Origin: a bacterium
Lineage (GTDB): Bacteria > Actinomycetota > Acidimicrobiia > Acidimicrobiales > CATQHL01
Length of the DNA: 64,000 nucleotides
Reading direction: 5' to 3'
Assembly: GCA_026708055.1 (NCBI GenBank)
Contig: JAPOVS010000023.1
Span: forward strand, 1-64,000
Shown: positions 49,863-58,182 of the stretch, in pieces
Position numbering within the stretch: position 1 is the stretch's first letter
How the letters are laid out: every line of letters starts with the position of its first letter
The notes under the pieces: model-generated
Databases searched by the model: none
Told to the model about the DNA's origin: nothing
What the model saw: the letters and a program-made list of their open reading frames with translations, nothing else
Made by a program: the position numbers and the translations under genes

Positions 49863-50319
49863 CAAGAAGCCTCCTCCCGCTGCTCATTCGAGCCGGCTCT
49901 CGGAATGTGTCAGTCGGCTACGCGTCGCTGTGCACCCAGCCGACTCCTCAGAAAGTAGGTTTCGCTTTCGGACGGTTGTATGGCCGGGTGAGACAAGGAG
50001 ACGGAATCGGCTTATCTACTGCTGACAAGACGTCGCCATTGTCCTCGCCGCAGGGTGAGAGCCACGACCTCGGCGGCGGTATCGACGACCACGGTCTGGG
50101 TGACCATGTAGGGGAAACCACAGATCCAACGGGAACCGCAGTGCCTACGCCCCCCGCCAACCTTCCGATTCGCGGCACGGGACCGAGGAATCGGACCGGC
50201 TACGTCACGGCGAGCGGCGATGAAGGACGAGACCACCATCACCCACTGCGTGGCCTGAGACGATTCCAACCGCGTCGTGAGCGCGGCCGGCCTGACGCGC
50301 GGCGCCCTCCGGCGCCTGC
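49863..50319. other. Intergenic region holding the livK promoter and a selenoprotein gene remnant
   Basis: These 457 bases contain the upstream region of the binding-protein gene, whose promoter I cannot define exactly, and the truncated SelW-like fragment at 50220-50285. Short frames cross it but none has a convincing family or ribosome binding site. Confidence 0.6.
50220..50285 (+). pseudogene. Truncated SelW-like gene remnant with in-frame TGA
   Basis: From an ATG at 50220 the frame reads MKDETTITHCVA, then TGA (50256-50258), then DDSNRVVSAA. This aligns with the start of the selenoprotein at 21512, including the CVA-TGA-D motif and the hairpin that follows, where one C-G pair has become a U-G wobble. 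After about residue 22 similarity stops and the sequence runs into the end of the convergent SCP2-like gene. It is probably a partial duplicate or decayed copy, not a working gene. Confidence 0.65.
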
Positions 50320-50712
50320 TCAGCCGCCTGCGGTCAGGGCGCGCACCCGCTCGGCGAAGGCGGCGAAGGCCGCCGAACCGAGGGCGGGACGCAGGCCGAA
50401 GAGCACCCGCTCGTAGGACCCGTCGACCTTGAGGCGCCCCTGCATGTAGGCAACCGCAGGGTCCAGCTCGCCGCGGAGGATCCCCCCGGCGTCGGCGGCG
50501 TTGCACGACACCGTGCAGTCGGGGTCGCTGAGGCGCCCGGGGCTCAACTCCACCAGCCGGCCGTCGCTGATGACCACTCCGAGCCGGCAGGGACCGCCGG
50601 GGCCACCGGCGATCTCCAGGCGGGCGCGTACGCTGCAGCCCGGGACCGCCGGGAGCGCCTCGGCGGCGGCACGCACGCCGGCCAGCCAGCCCTCGCTCCC
50701 GAAGTCCTCCAC
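50320..50712 (-). CDS. SCP2 sterol-carrier-like domain protein
   Basis: The 130-residue protein has the SCP2-fold pattern: CTVSCNAADAGGILRGELDP, followed by AVAYMQGRLKVDGSYERVLF. Such proteins bind lipids or acyl-CoA and often occur as single genes in actinobacteria. The start is GTG. It follows the Mca gene by 12 bases and is probably co-transcribed with it. Confidence 0.8.
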   Translation of the reverse strand: MEDFGSEGWLAGVRAAAEALPAVPGCSVRARLEIAGGPGGPCRLGVVISDGRLVELSPGRLSDPDCTVSCNAADAGGILRGELDPAVAYMQGRLKVDGSYERVLFGLRPALGSAAFAAFAERVRALTAGG

Positions 50713-50724
50713 GTCCGGGGCTCC

Positions 50725-51606
50725 TCAGCCGCCCGGACCCCGCAGCCCGGCGAACAGGTCGTCCTCGGGCAGTTCGGTCGCCACGTCGGAGCGCGCCAGG
50801 ATGTAGTCCTCGCAGGGGTAGGCCTCGGCTGCCACCTCCCGCGGCAGCCCGAACCAGAACGGCGAGTCGGGATCCACCTGCGTCTCATGGGCCAGCAGTG
50901 CGTCGCAGCGCCGGTCGTACCACTTCGCCACCTCGATCCGGGTGGTGATGCGGTGATCCTGCCAGGGCCGCTCGAACCACCACTCCTCGTAGGGGGACTG
51001 CAAGCCCAGCTCGCCGAACGCTTCGTGTATCGCCAGCATCCGGGCCTTGGACCACAGCGAGTAGTAGAGCTTGGGCGGGTGCCAGGGCGGGCCCGCGGCA
51101 GGGAACGCCAGAGGGTCGCCGGCCGCCTCGTAGGCCGCCAGACCCACGTCGTGCACCCGCAGGTGGTCGGGGTGGCGGTAGCCCTGCTGGTCGTCGGGAT
51201 AGATGACGACCACGTGAGGGCGCCGGGCACGCAGGATCGCCACGAGGCGTTCCGTGGCCTCCTCCAGCGGCGCCGCCCCGAACGAGCCGGCCGGGAGTTC
51301 CGGTGGCCCGGCGGGCTCCTCGTGGACGTCGGGCGCCTCGGGATAGCCCGAGTCGCGGTAGCCCAGCCACAGCACCTCGTGGTAGCCGATGATCGCCGCG
51401 GCGCGCTCGAGCTCGGCGCGCCGCACCTCGGCCAGCCGCTCGCGCACCCCCGGCAGGTCGGCGGCGGGGTTCAGGATGTCGCCCTCCTCGCCGCCGGTGC
51501 AGCACACCAGCACGGTGCGCACCCCCTCGTCGCTGTAGCGGGCCACCGTGGCCGCCCCCTTGGAGGACTCGTCGTCGGGATGCGCGTGCACGGTCAGCAG
51601 ACGCAA
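50725..51606 (-). CDS. mca: Mycothiol S-conjugate amidase
   Basis: The protein matches Mca of actinobacteria, a zinc amidase that cleaves mycothiol conjugates of toxic electrophiles to release mercapturic acids. The zinc motif VHAHPDDESSKGAATVARYS is at the N-terminus, and ELERAAAIIGYHEVLWLGYRD and YRHPDHLRVHDVGLAAYE (His ligand) follow. The true start is uncertain. Counting from the TTG at 51606 gives 293 residues, the family length. The open frame continues upstream to 51762, but that part is translated from a REP-like repeat array and is unlikely to be ancestral. Presence of Mca implies that the cell makes mycothiol. Confidence 0.88.
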   Translation of the reverse strand: MRLLTVHAHPDDESSKGAATVARYSDEGVRTVLVCCTGGEEGDILNPAADLPGVRERLAEVRRAELERAAAIIGYHEVLWLGYRDSGYPEAPDVHEEPAGPPELPAGSFGAAPLEEATERLVAILRARRPHVVVIYPDDQQGYRHPDHLRVHDVGLAAYEAAGDPLAFPAAGPPWHPPKLYYSLWSKARMLAIHEAFGELGLQSPYEEWWFERPWQDHRITTRIEVAKWYDRRCDALLAHETQVDPDSPFWFGLPREVAAEAYPCEDYILARSDVATELPEDDLFAGLRGPGG

Positions 51607-51630
51607 TTCCGAGCCCGCGACCTCGCCCCC

Positions 51631-51729
51631 GTTCCGGCGGGCATCACCACCCCCGCGGGCATCGTTCCGGCGGGCATCACCACCCCCGCGGGCATCGTTC
51701 CGGCGGACATCGTCACCCCGGCGAACATC
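51631..51729. repeat. 33-bp tandem repeats upstream of mca
   Basis: Units starting gttccggcgggcatcaccac occupy 51631-51663 and 51664-51696, followed by shorter degenerate units to 51729. They look like an expanded piece of the adjacent REP-like palindrome. The array is in frame with mca and would encode repeated RRNDARGGGDA if translated. Confidence 0.75.
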
Positions 51730-51756
51730 GTCATTCCGGCGAAGGCCGGAATCCAG
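51730..51756. repeat. REP-like palindrome, copy 5
   Basis: The core tcattccggcgaaggccgg followed by aatcc is the reverse orientation of the dispersed palindrome, next to the repeat array upstream of mca. Confidence 0.7.
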
Positions 51757-51788
51757 ACTCAAGGACGCCCCATCCGCGGCCGGGGACT

Positions 51789-53102
51789 TCAGGCCCGCAC
51801 CCCGAGCACTCCCGCCCGGGGCGACAACTGATCGGTGCCCGTCTCCGGGTCTCGCTCGAGGTTCCAGCCCAGCAGGGCGGCGAACGCGCCGCGTCCCTCG
51901 TCGGGACCCGAGGCGATCACCTCATCTCCCGCCTGCAGCACGGTCGGCCCCCGCGGCCGGTACAGGTACCGCTGACCCCGCAGGATGGTCAGCACGGTGA
52001 AGCCGGGTTCGATGTTCAAGCCCAACTCGGCCAGGGAACAGCCGTCGACCGGGGATCCCGCGGCAACCGGGTAGTCCACGACGACCTCGTCGGAGTCGCC
52101 CAGGGCGATCTCCAGGATGGGGTGCACGTCCTCGCCCTTCTCCACGAGCCACACCATCTGGCAGGCCTGGTCGCCCAGGTCCTCGGCCGCCTTGGAGATG
52201 TGCAGCAGGCCGCGCAGCGGCGCAGGGTCGGCGTGATCGGCGGCCGCCCGCAGAACCCACACCTCCAACTCGTCGTGGCCGTCGTCGAGCCGGGACTCCA
52301 ACTGGCGCACCTGCGCCGCCAGACCCGGATCGCCCAGCACCAGGGCGGAATACGCCAGATCCACCGACACCTCGGAGAGGTTCTTCATCTCCACGAGCAG
52401 GTCGGCGGCACGGTCGAGGTCGCTGATGGAGGACTCCGCGGGCGCCTCGGGCGGAACCCACGCCTCGTCTCCGGCGAGTTCGCGGATCCGGGGGATGCCG
52501 TCGGACGAGCCGCGCATGAACAGGGCGTCACCGGGCATCAGCACGTCCTCGCCGCCCACGCCGGTGATCCACTGCCGGCCCCGGCGGATGGCCATGATGC
52601 GCGTGCCGGTCGCCACCGGCAACTCGAGGGCGCCGACGGGTCGGTGGGCCATGGCGGAGCCCTCGGCGACCTGCGCCCGGTGCGAGACCTCTTCGGCGGC
52701 CGACAGCGAGACCACCAACTCGGCGGGGATCCCCAACTGGTGGGTGACGACCCGGGCGATGTCCACAGCGGCGTTGGCGATGCGCTCGATCGCACTCACC
52801 ACCTGCAGCACCGAGGACATGCCGCCGGCATCCCGGGGGCGGCGCGCGGCCTTCACGCAGACGGCGCGCATGTCGTGCACCAGGTCGCTCATCTGCTCCT
52901 CGAGGGCGCGCACCTCGGTGGCCAACTCGGGGTGACCGAAGCAGACCGAGGCATACGCCAAGTCGACCATCAACTCGCTGAGGTCCTTGGCCTCGGCGAG
53001 CATCGAGCGCAGATTCCGGGGGCGTTCGTCCATCGGTGTCTTCGCGAGACTATCGCGCCGCCGGCGCGGCACCCTCAGCGCGTCGTCGGAACCGGTGCCC
53101 AT
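51789..53102 (-). CDS. Duplicated PhoU-like/TrkA_C protein, probable regulator of the MgtE-like channel
   Basis: This soluble protein of 437 residues (or 414 from the internal ATG at 53033) has an internal duplication. Each half has a PhoU-like helical part (AEAKDLSELMVDLAYASVCF; LLVEMKNLSEVSVDLAYSAL) followed by a TrkA_C (RCK-C) beta domain (LPVATGTRIMAIRRGRQWIT; LNIEPGFTVLTILRGQRYLY). RCK-C domains bind small ligands and gate cation channels. The first possible ATG (53102) overlaps the MgtE-like stop codon as TGATG, which supports coupled translation and a joint function in Mg2+ or other cation transport. Confidence 0.8.
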   Translation of the reverse strand: MGTGSDDALRVPRRRRDSLAKTPMDERPRNLRSMLAEAKDLSELMVDLAYASVCFGHPELATEVRALEEQMSDLVHDMRAVCVKAARRPRDAGGMSSVLQVVSAIERIANAAVDIARVVTHQLGIPAELVVSLSAAEEVSHRAQVAEGSAMAHRPVGALELPVATGTRIMAIRRGRQWITGVGGEDVLMPGDALFMRGSSDGIPRIRELAGDEAWVPPEAPAESSISDLDRAADLLVEMKNLSEVSVDLAYSALVLGDPGLAAQVRQLESRLDDGHDELEVWVLRAAADHADPAPLRGLLHISKAAEDLGDQACQMVWLVEKGEDVHPILEIALGDSDEVVVDYPVAAGSPVDGCSLAELGLNIEPGFTVLTILRGQRYLYRPRGPTVLQAGDEVIASGPDEGRGAFAALLGWNLERDPETGTDQLSPRAGVLGVRA

Positions 53103-54361
53103 CACAGGATCGCCAGCGCCGCCAGCGCCGCCACCAGGGTGAGGGCGCCAACCAGGTCCATCACCGAGGTGACCAGCGGGATGCCGTAGGTGTCGGGGTC
53201 CAGACCGAAACGCTCTGCCAGGATCGTGCCGTAGTACGCTACGAGAGCGGCCGCCGCCACCGCAACCAGGCCGCCGAGCAGCGCCACGCCGATCATGTCC
53301 GCCGGCCCGGGACCGGCCAGACCGGCGATCCTGGCGGCGCCGTAGGCGAGCGCTCCCGTTCCGGCGAGGGCGGGAAGTCCCATCACAAAGGTGTTGCGCA
53401 CCTCCCGGCGAGCCTCGCGGCCCGGAACCGCCGACGGTTCGATGAGACCCAGGTGCAGCTTGGATGCCAGCCGGCTCGAGAGGATGCCACCGAGCGCGCC
53501 CCCGACCGCCAGGTACCCCGGCAGCAACACCAGCAGGCTCGGGAGCCGTCCGAGGAACACCTCCTGCTGCTCGACGATCACCCCGGCGCCGAGGTCCAGC
53601 AGCAGCGCGATCACCAGCACGCCGAAGGACTCCCGCAGGATGGCGCGCAGCGAAGTGCCGCCGGTCTGCCAGACGCTCACAGCGGTGACCAAGGCGGCCG
53701 CGCCGCAGACGATGGCCACCGCGCCCACCACCGCCTCGGACTCGGCCAGCGGAACCACCAGCAGCAACACCGGCAGCGTGATCACGTCGGCCGCGGCGGT
53801 CACCAGCGGGGCCGTCACGTTGTCGGGGTCCCAGCCGAGGCGCACCGAGCCGGCTGTCATCCCCAGCGCCACCACCAGCACGAACAGCGACGAGATCACG
53901 CCCCCGAGCGTGCTGATGACCACGAAGGCCGCCAGGCTCATCGGCACGGGGATGTTGAAGAGCTCCGCCGCCGCCTTGGCCAGCATCGCCAGTATCGCCG
54001 AGGACACGATGCTGAGCGCCAGGCCGGCCAGGATGTTCTCCCCCACGACGGTTGCGGGGCGCAGGCTCAGGCGGAAGGTGCCGGCGTGAATGGCGGTGCC
54101 CAGGCGCGACCCGAGAGCCCCGAAGATCTTCCCCTGCAGCGCGATGGCGGCCGGCACCATCAGCAGCAGCCCGCCGAGCTGCCCCAGGCGGTCGGCGCTG
54201 GCACCGAGCAGGATCCCCACCACGACGCTGACGGTGGCCAGCAGCCCCAGAGCCACGAGGCTCTGCATGCCCGCCCAGTGGGGCACACCGGGAACGCCTC
54301 GCCCCTGCGGGGGTGCGCGCCGCAGACGGAACCTCGCCAGCAGCGGGAAGGTTCGGTCCAT
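53102..54361 (-). CDS. MgtE/SLC41-like divalent cation transporter (channel part only)
   Basis: The 419-residue membrane protein has two homologous SLC41-type channel halves, each of five or so helices: PAAIALQGKIFGALGSRLGTAIHAG in the first and GYLAVGGALGGILSSRLASKLHL in the second. It lacks the N-terminal MgtE_N and CBS domains that gate classical MgtE. Regulation may instead come from the PhoU/TrkA_C protein encoded directly downstream. GGGGAG precedes the ATG. The last helices end exactly at the overlap with the downstream gene. Confidence 0.85.
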   Translation of the reverse strand: MDRTFPLLARFRLRRAPPQGRGVPGVPHWAGMQSLVALGLLATVSVVVGILLGASADRLGQLGGLLLMVPAAIALQGKIFGALGSRLGTAIHAGTFRLSLRPATVVGENILAGLALSIVSSAILAMLAKAAAELFNIPVPMSLAAFVVISTLGGVISSLFVLVVALGMTAGSVRLGWDPDNVTAPLVTAAADVITLPVLLLVVPLAESEAVVGAVAIVCGAAALVTAVSVWQTGGTSLRAILRESFGVLVIALLLDLGAGVIVEQQEVFLGRLPSLLVLLPGYLAVGGALGGILSSRLASKLHLGLIEPSAVPGREARREVRNTFVMGLPALAGTGALAYGAARIAGLAGPGPADMIGVALLGGLVAVAAAALVAYYGTILAERFGLDPDTYGIPLVTSVMDLVGALTLVAALAALAIL

Positions 54362-54474
54362 GCCACGCTCCCCGGGGCCGAGTAGTGACCAAGTCTCCCC
54401 CAGCGTGCAGGAACCCGGCGGAATTTGCGACCGGAATGCTCGTGGCGGCGGGATGCGCTTCCTACGCTGGCGCC

Positions 54475-55122
54475 ATGGGACGTCACCGATCCCGAACGGC
54501 CGTGGGTGGCTCCGGCCGGCGCCACCGGCACACCGGCAGCCGCCGAGTTGGCGGCCGCGCCCTGATCCTGGTGGCAGTCGCCGCACTCGTCGCAACCGGA
54601 TGCGGCTCATCGGGGCGGGAGTTGCGCGCCCCGCCCAACTTCGCCGCCTCCCAGGCCCGCTTCGTACCGGTCAACCAGAGCCAGGGACCCGGCGGCATGC
54701 TCATCGAGGGCACCGACTTCGCACCAGGCGGCGAGCTGCCCCCGGGACTGCTGGAGACGGGCGAACCGCCGACTCTGGTGTGGTGGAACATCCCGCCCCT
54801 GACCACGGAGTTGGTGGTGCTCGTCAGCGCCTTCGATCCGCAGGAGCCACCGGTGCTGTGGGCCGTCGCCGGGCTCGGTCCCTCCAGCGCCGGGCTCTTC
54901 GGCGGGCCGCTGCCCCCGGGCGTGCGGTCGCTGCCGCGGGCCGGCGGCGAGCTGGACTGGCCGGGCTACCCACCGGCAGGCACTCGCGTCGTGTTCAGCC
55001 TCTGCGCCCTGACGGCCCCGCTGTCCCCCGACGCCGCTGCCTCCGACGCCTGGAACCTCTGCTACTCCGACTCGCTCGGCCTCGCCACCGTCAGCGGGCT
55101 GGTCCCGGCGGCGCAGACATGA
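54475..55122 (+). CDS. PEBP-family (YbhB-like) lipoprotein
   Basis: The 215-residue protein has a basic N-terminus, a lipobox-like signal (LVAVAALVATGCGSSG) and a phosphatidylethanolamine-binding domain: GTDFAPGGELPPGLLETG, then TLVWWNIPPLTTELVVLVSA, AFDPQEPPVLWAVAGL and TRVVFSLCAL. Bacterial PEBP proteins are of uncertain function; some inhibit proteases. The canonical DPDAP and GxxHR ligand-site motifs are replaced (AFDPQEPP; no His), so the anion pocket is altered. Its stop overlaps the next gene start (ATGA). Confidence 0.75.
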   Translation: MGRHRSRTAVGGSGRRHRHTGSRRVGGRALILVAVAALVATGCGSSGRELRAPPNFAASQARFVPVNQSQGPGGMLIEGTDFAPGGELPPGLLETGEPPTLVWWNIPPLTTELVVLVSAFDPQEPPVLWAVAGLGPSSAGLFGGPLPPGVRSLPRAGGELDWPGYPPAGTRVVFSLCALTAPLSPDAAASDAWNLCYSDSLGLATVSGLVPAAQT

Positions 55123-56096
55123 GTCAGAGCGTCATGAGGCCGAGCGATCAGAGGTACCGGGTCTGGATCGACGGGCCGGTGCCGGACATCGAGATGCCCG
55201 CCGACGTGGACCTCGTCGGCAGCCGGGCGGGCGCCGAGGCGGCGATCGTGGGGGCGAGCGAGCCGTGGGGCGACGCCGCCTGCCGGCGATTGCCCGACCT
55301 GAAGGTCGTGGTTCGACGTGGCATCGGTTTCGACAACGTGGACGTTGCGGCCTGCGCCGCCCACGGCGTCGCCGTCTGCAACGCTCCCGACGCGCCCACG
55401 ATCTCGACCGCTGAACACGCCCTGATGCTGCTGCTGGCCGTCAGCAAGCGCCTCAAGCCCGCCGAGCGCCGCCTCCGCGACGGCGACGGGCTGGTTGGGA
55501 CCCCGGCCTCTGTCGGCGGTCTCGAACTCGACGGCCGCACTCTCGGTCTCATCGGCTGCGGTCGCATCGGGAGGCGCCTGGGCGCCTACGCCGAGGCGCT
55601 GGGCATGCAGGTGCTGGCACACGATCCCCACCTCGATGTCGCGCCCGTGGGCAGGCTGGTCGAACTCACCGAGATCTGGTCCGCCGCCGACGTCGTGTCG
55701 CTGCACGCCCCCGCCACGACCGCGACACGCCACCTCGTCGACGCCACCTCACTGGCGGCGATGCGTCCTGGCGTGGTGATCATCAACTGCGCCCGCGGCG
55801 CCCTCGTGGATCACGACGCCCTCCTCGCCGCCGTGGAGTCCGGCCAGGTCGCCGGCGCCGGACTGGACGTGACCGATCCCGAGCCGCTGCCCGCCGACCA
55901 CCCTCTGCTGCACCGGGACGACGTTGTGGTCACGCCCCACGTTGCCTCGGCAACGACGGCCGGCACGGACCGGCTCGTGACCCAGGCGCTGGCACAGGCG
56001 CTCGAGTGGCTGCGGGGCGGCAGCCCCGAATACCTGCTGGATCCCGCAGCCGCCGACCCGGCGGTCGACCGCCGGCTGCGAGCCCGGATCGATTGA
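55119..56096 (+). CDS. D-isomer 2-hydroxyacid dehydrogenase
   Basis: This 325-residue NAD-dependent dehydrogenase has the Rossmann loop LGLIGCGRIGRRLGAYAEAL and the catalytic triad of the family: Arg in NCARGALVDHDALL, Glu in DVTDPEPLPADHPL and His in TPHVASAT. It lacks the C-terminal ACT domain of long 3-phosphoglycerate dehydrogenases. Substrates may be phosphoglycerate, glyoxylate or similar acids. Translation is coupled to the PEBP lipoprotein through ATGA. Confidence 0.88.
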   Translation: MSQSVMRPSDQRYRVWIDGPVPDIEMPADVDLVGSRAGAEAAIVGASEPWGDAACRRLPDLKVVVRRGIGFDNVDVAACAAHGVAVCNAPDAPTISTAEHALMLLLAVSKRLKPAERRLRDGDGLVGTPASVGGLELDGRTLGLIGCGRIGRRLGAYAEALGMQVLAHDPHLDVAPVGRLVELTEIWSAADVVSLHAPATTATRHLVDATSLAAMRPGVVIINCARGALVDHDALLAAVESGQVAGAGLDVTDPEPLPADHPLLHRDDVVVTPHVASATTAGTDRLVTQALAQALEWLRGGSPEYLLDPAAADPAVDRRLRARID

Positions 56097-56111
56097 GGGG
56101 CCCGGCGGCGC

Positions 56112-57704
56112 TCAGTGCCGGAGCCGCTCCCGCAACGCGAACTTCTGGATCTTGCCGGTGCTGGTCCTGGGGAGATCGCCGAAGATCACCCGTCTGGGCG
56201 CCTTGAAGCGGGCGATGGAGTTGCGGACGAACTCGATCAGCTCCTCCTCGGTCACCGAGGATCCCGGGCGCGGCACGACGAACGCCACCGGCACCTCGCC
56301 CCAGGTCTCGTCGGGCGCACCCACCACGGCCGCCTCGAGCACCCCGGGATGGCGGGCCAGGGTCTGCTCCACTTCGATCGAGGCGATGTTCTCCCCGCCG
56401 CTGATGATCACGTCCTTGGCCCGGTCGCGCACCTCCATGTAGCCGTCGGGGTGCACCACACCCACGTCGCCGGTGCGGAACCAGGCGCCGTCGGGACGCT
56501 GCAGGGTCGCCGCGGCCGTAGCTCCGGGGTCGCGGTAGTAGCCGAGCATCACGACGTTGCCCCGCAGGACCACCTCGCCGGCCGTGGCGCCGTCGGGGGG
56601 CACGTCGCGGCCCTCGGCGTCCACGACCCGCAGCGGCGAGCAGGCGACGTTGGCCACACCTTGGCGCGCCTTGCGCCGGGCCTGCTCGGCGGGCCCGAGG
56701 GTGCCCCATTCGGGACGCCAGTCGCAGATCACCGCCGGGCCGTAACTCTCGGTCAACCCGTAGAGGTGCGTGACGTGCAGGTTCAGGTCGGCGAGGCGGG
56801 CCAGCAGGCTGGGCGACGGCGGCGCCCCGCCCACGGCCACGTGCACCGGGGAGGCCGCCGGGGTGGCGCCGGGGTGGGCGGCCAGCATCGTCAGCACGGT
56901 GGGGGCGGCGTTGAGGTGGGTGATGCCCCGCCGGTGGATCTCCGACCAGACCGCCTCGGCATCGACACGGCGCAGCGCCACGTGCACGCCGCCGGCCGCG
57001 GTGACCGCCCACGGATAGCACCAGCCGTTGCAGTGGAACATCGGCAGGGTCCAAAGGAACACGCCGGCGGCGTCGAGGCCTCCCTGGGCGACCATGGCCA
57101 GCGCCTGCAGGTAGGCGCCGCGGTGGGAGTACATCACGCCCTTGGGGCGCCCGGTGGTGCCCGAGGTGTAGTTGAGGCTCAGCATCGCCCACTCGTCGTC
57201 GACGTCGCGGCGCAGGGGCGCGGCGGCGGCGAGCCGCTGCTCGTAGTCGTCTTCCGGCTCGCCGCAGAGGATCAGCTGCACCGGGTGGTCGGCCCCCGCC
57301 ACGATCGCCTCGCCGACCTCCGCCAGGGAGTGGTCACAGACGAGCACCCGGGACCCGGCATGGTCGGCGATCCAGGTCAGCTCGCCGGGCGACAGGCGCG
57401 TGTTCAGTGCGTTCAGAACGGCCCCGGCCCAGGCCACGCCGAAGTGCGACTCCAGCGCCGCGTGCGTGTTCGGAACCAGCGTCGAGACCCGGTCGCCGGG
57501 CCTCACCCCCGCCTCGGCCAGCGCCCCCGCCAGCCGCATGCAGCGCTCCCGCAGCTCCCGGTAGGTGAAGCGGCGCTCCCCGTCGATCAACGCCGTCCGG
57601 TCGCCGAAGACGAGCGCGCTGCGGTCCAGGAACAGCGTCGGCGCCAGCGGTTCGGGGCCGAAAGCCGGACCGTGGCGAGTGGGCGGCGAGGGGGGCTCTG
57701 GCAT
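56112..57704 (-). CDS. Acyl-CoA synthetase (AMP-forming)
   Basis: The 530-residue adenylate-forming enzyme shows LNYTSGTTGRPKGVMYSHRG (P-loop, about residues 176-195), HLYGLTESYGPAV, FRTGDVGVVHPDG, RAKDVIISGGENIAS and the catalytic Lys in STGKIQKF at the C-terminus. It activates a carboxylic acid to acyl-CoA through an acyl-AMP, and resembles medium-chain synthetases and dimethylsulfoniopropionate-type DmdB proteins. I chose the ATG at 57704 (MPEPPSPPTRHGP) because sequence upstream is not conserved-looking. It ends convergently with the dehydrogenase gene. Confidence 0.9.
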   Translation of the reverse strand: MPEPPSPPTRHGPAFGPEPLAPTLFLDRSALVFGDRTALIDGERRFTYRELRERCMRLAGALAEAGVRPGDRVSTLVPNTHAALESHFGVAWAGAVLNALNTRLSPGELTWIADHAGSRVLVCDHSLAEVGEAIVAGADHPVQLILCGEPEDDYEQRLAAAAPLRRDVDDEWAMLSLNYTSGTTGRPKGVMYSHRGAYLQALAMVAQGGLDAAGVFLWTLPMFHCNGWCYPWAVTAAGGVHVALRRVDAEAVWSEIHRRGITHLNAAPTVLTMLAAHPGATPAASPVHVAVGGAPPSPSLLARLADLNLHVTHLYGLTESYGPAVICDWRPEWGTLGPAEQARRKARQGVANVACSPLRVVDAEGRDVPPDGATAGEVVLRGNVVMLGYYRDPGATAAATLQRPDGAWFRTGDVGVVHPDGYMEVRDRAKDVIISGGENIASIEVEQTLARHPGVLEAAVVGAPDETWGEVPVAFVVPRPGSSVTEEELIEFVRNSIARFKAPRRVIFGDLPRTSTGKIQKFALRERLRH

Positions 57705-58168
57705 TGCCTCAGTGTCGCAGACGGAGGCCGGGGCCCGTGGCCGACAGTCCCGTGGCCCCAAAGGTCCCGTGGTCGAAAAGGTCGAGGCGGGCTCGGACCT
57801 CGCTCCAAAGGTCCGAACCCGCCTATTCCACCTGCCGCAACCCTGCTGCTCCAACCGCTCGGGCCGCGGCGTCCGGAAGATCCCGGCGATCTTTGCTCCA
57901 CAGACGCCTCAGCCGCCGGTTCGGTTGACAACCTCGGAATATTTTTTCCACAACCCAGCGGGCACCCGTTGCAGCCTCGCGGCACGCCGACCGAGCCTGG
58001 GGGGAAGGCGGGCGATCAGCCGAGGCGAACTGCACCAGTCATCTGACTCATATGACAGGCTCCGCGCGCTGCGATCCGCCACATTGCTACGACAAATATC
58101 TCATAATAGCCATCTCACGTCGATATCGAACCGCGAGATTCTCGCATCTGCACTATCATCTGGCTATC
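57705..58168. other. Divergent intergenic region
   Basis: These 464 bases separate the acyl-CoA synthetase from the divergent AlbA-type gene. I see no gene. There is a T-run at 57938-57955 (aatattttttcc) and an AT-rich zone at 58080-58170 that probably holds the promoter of the downstream regulator. Confidence 0.6.
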
Positions 58169-58182
58169 ATGCCAGCTATCAT
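58153..58182 (+). promoter_or_regulatory. Three phased CTATCAT repeats at a regulator start
   Basis: CTATCAT occurs at 58153-58159, 58164-58170 and 58176-58182, 11 and 12 bases apart, so all three face the same side of the helix. They overlap the proposed ATG and could be an autoregulatory operator of the DNA-binding product. Confidence 0.4.

Noticed and set aside
51631-51729. 33-bp repeats as a possible CRISPR array
   Set aside because: There are only two clear units with no spacers, and they are derived from the adjacent REP-like palindrome.
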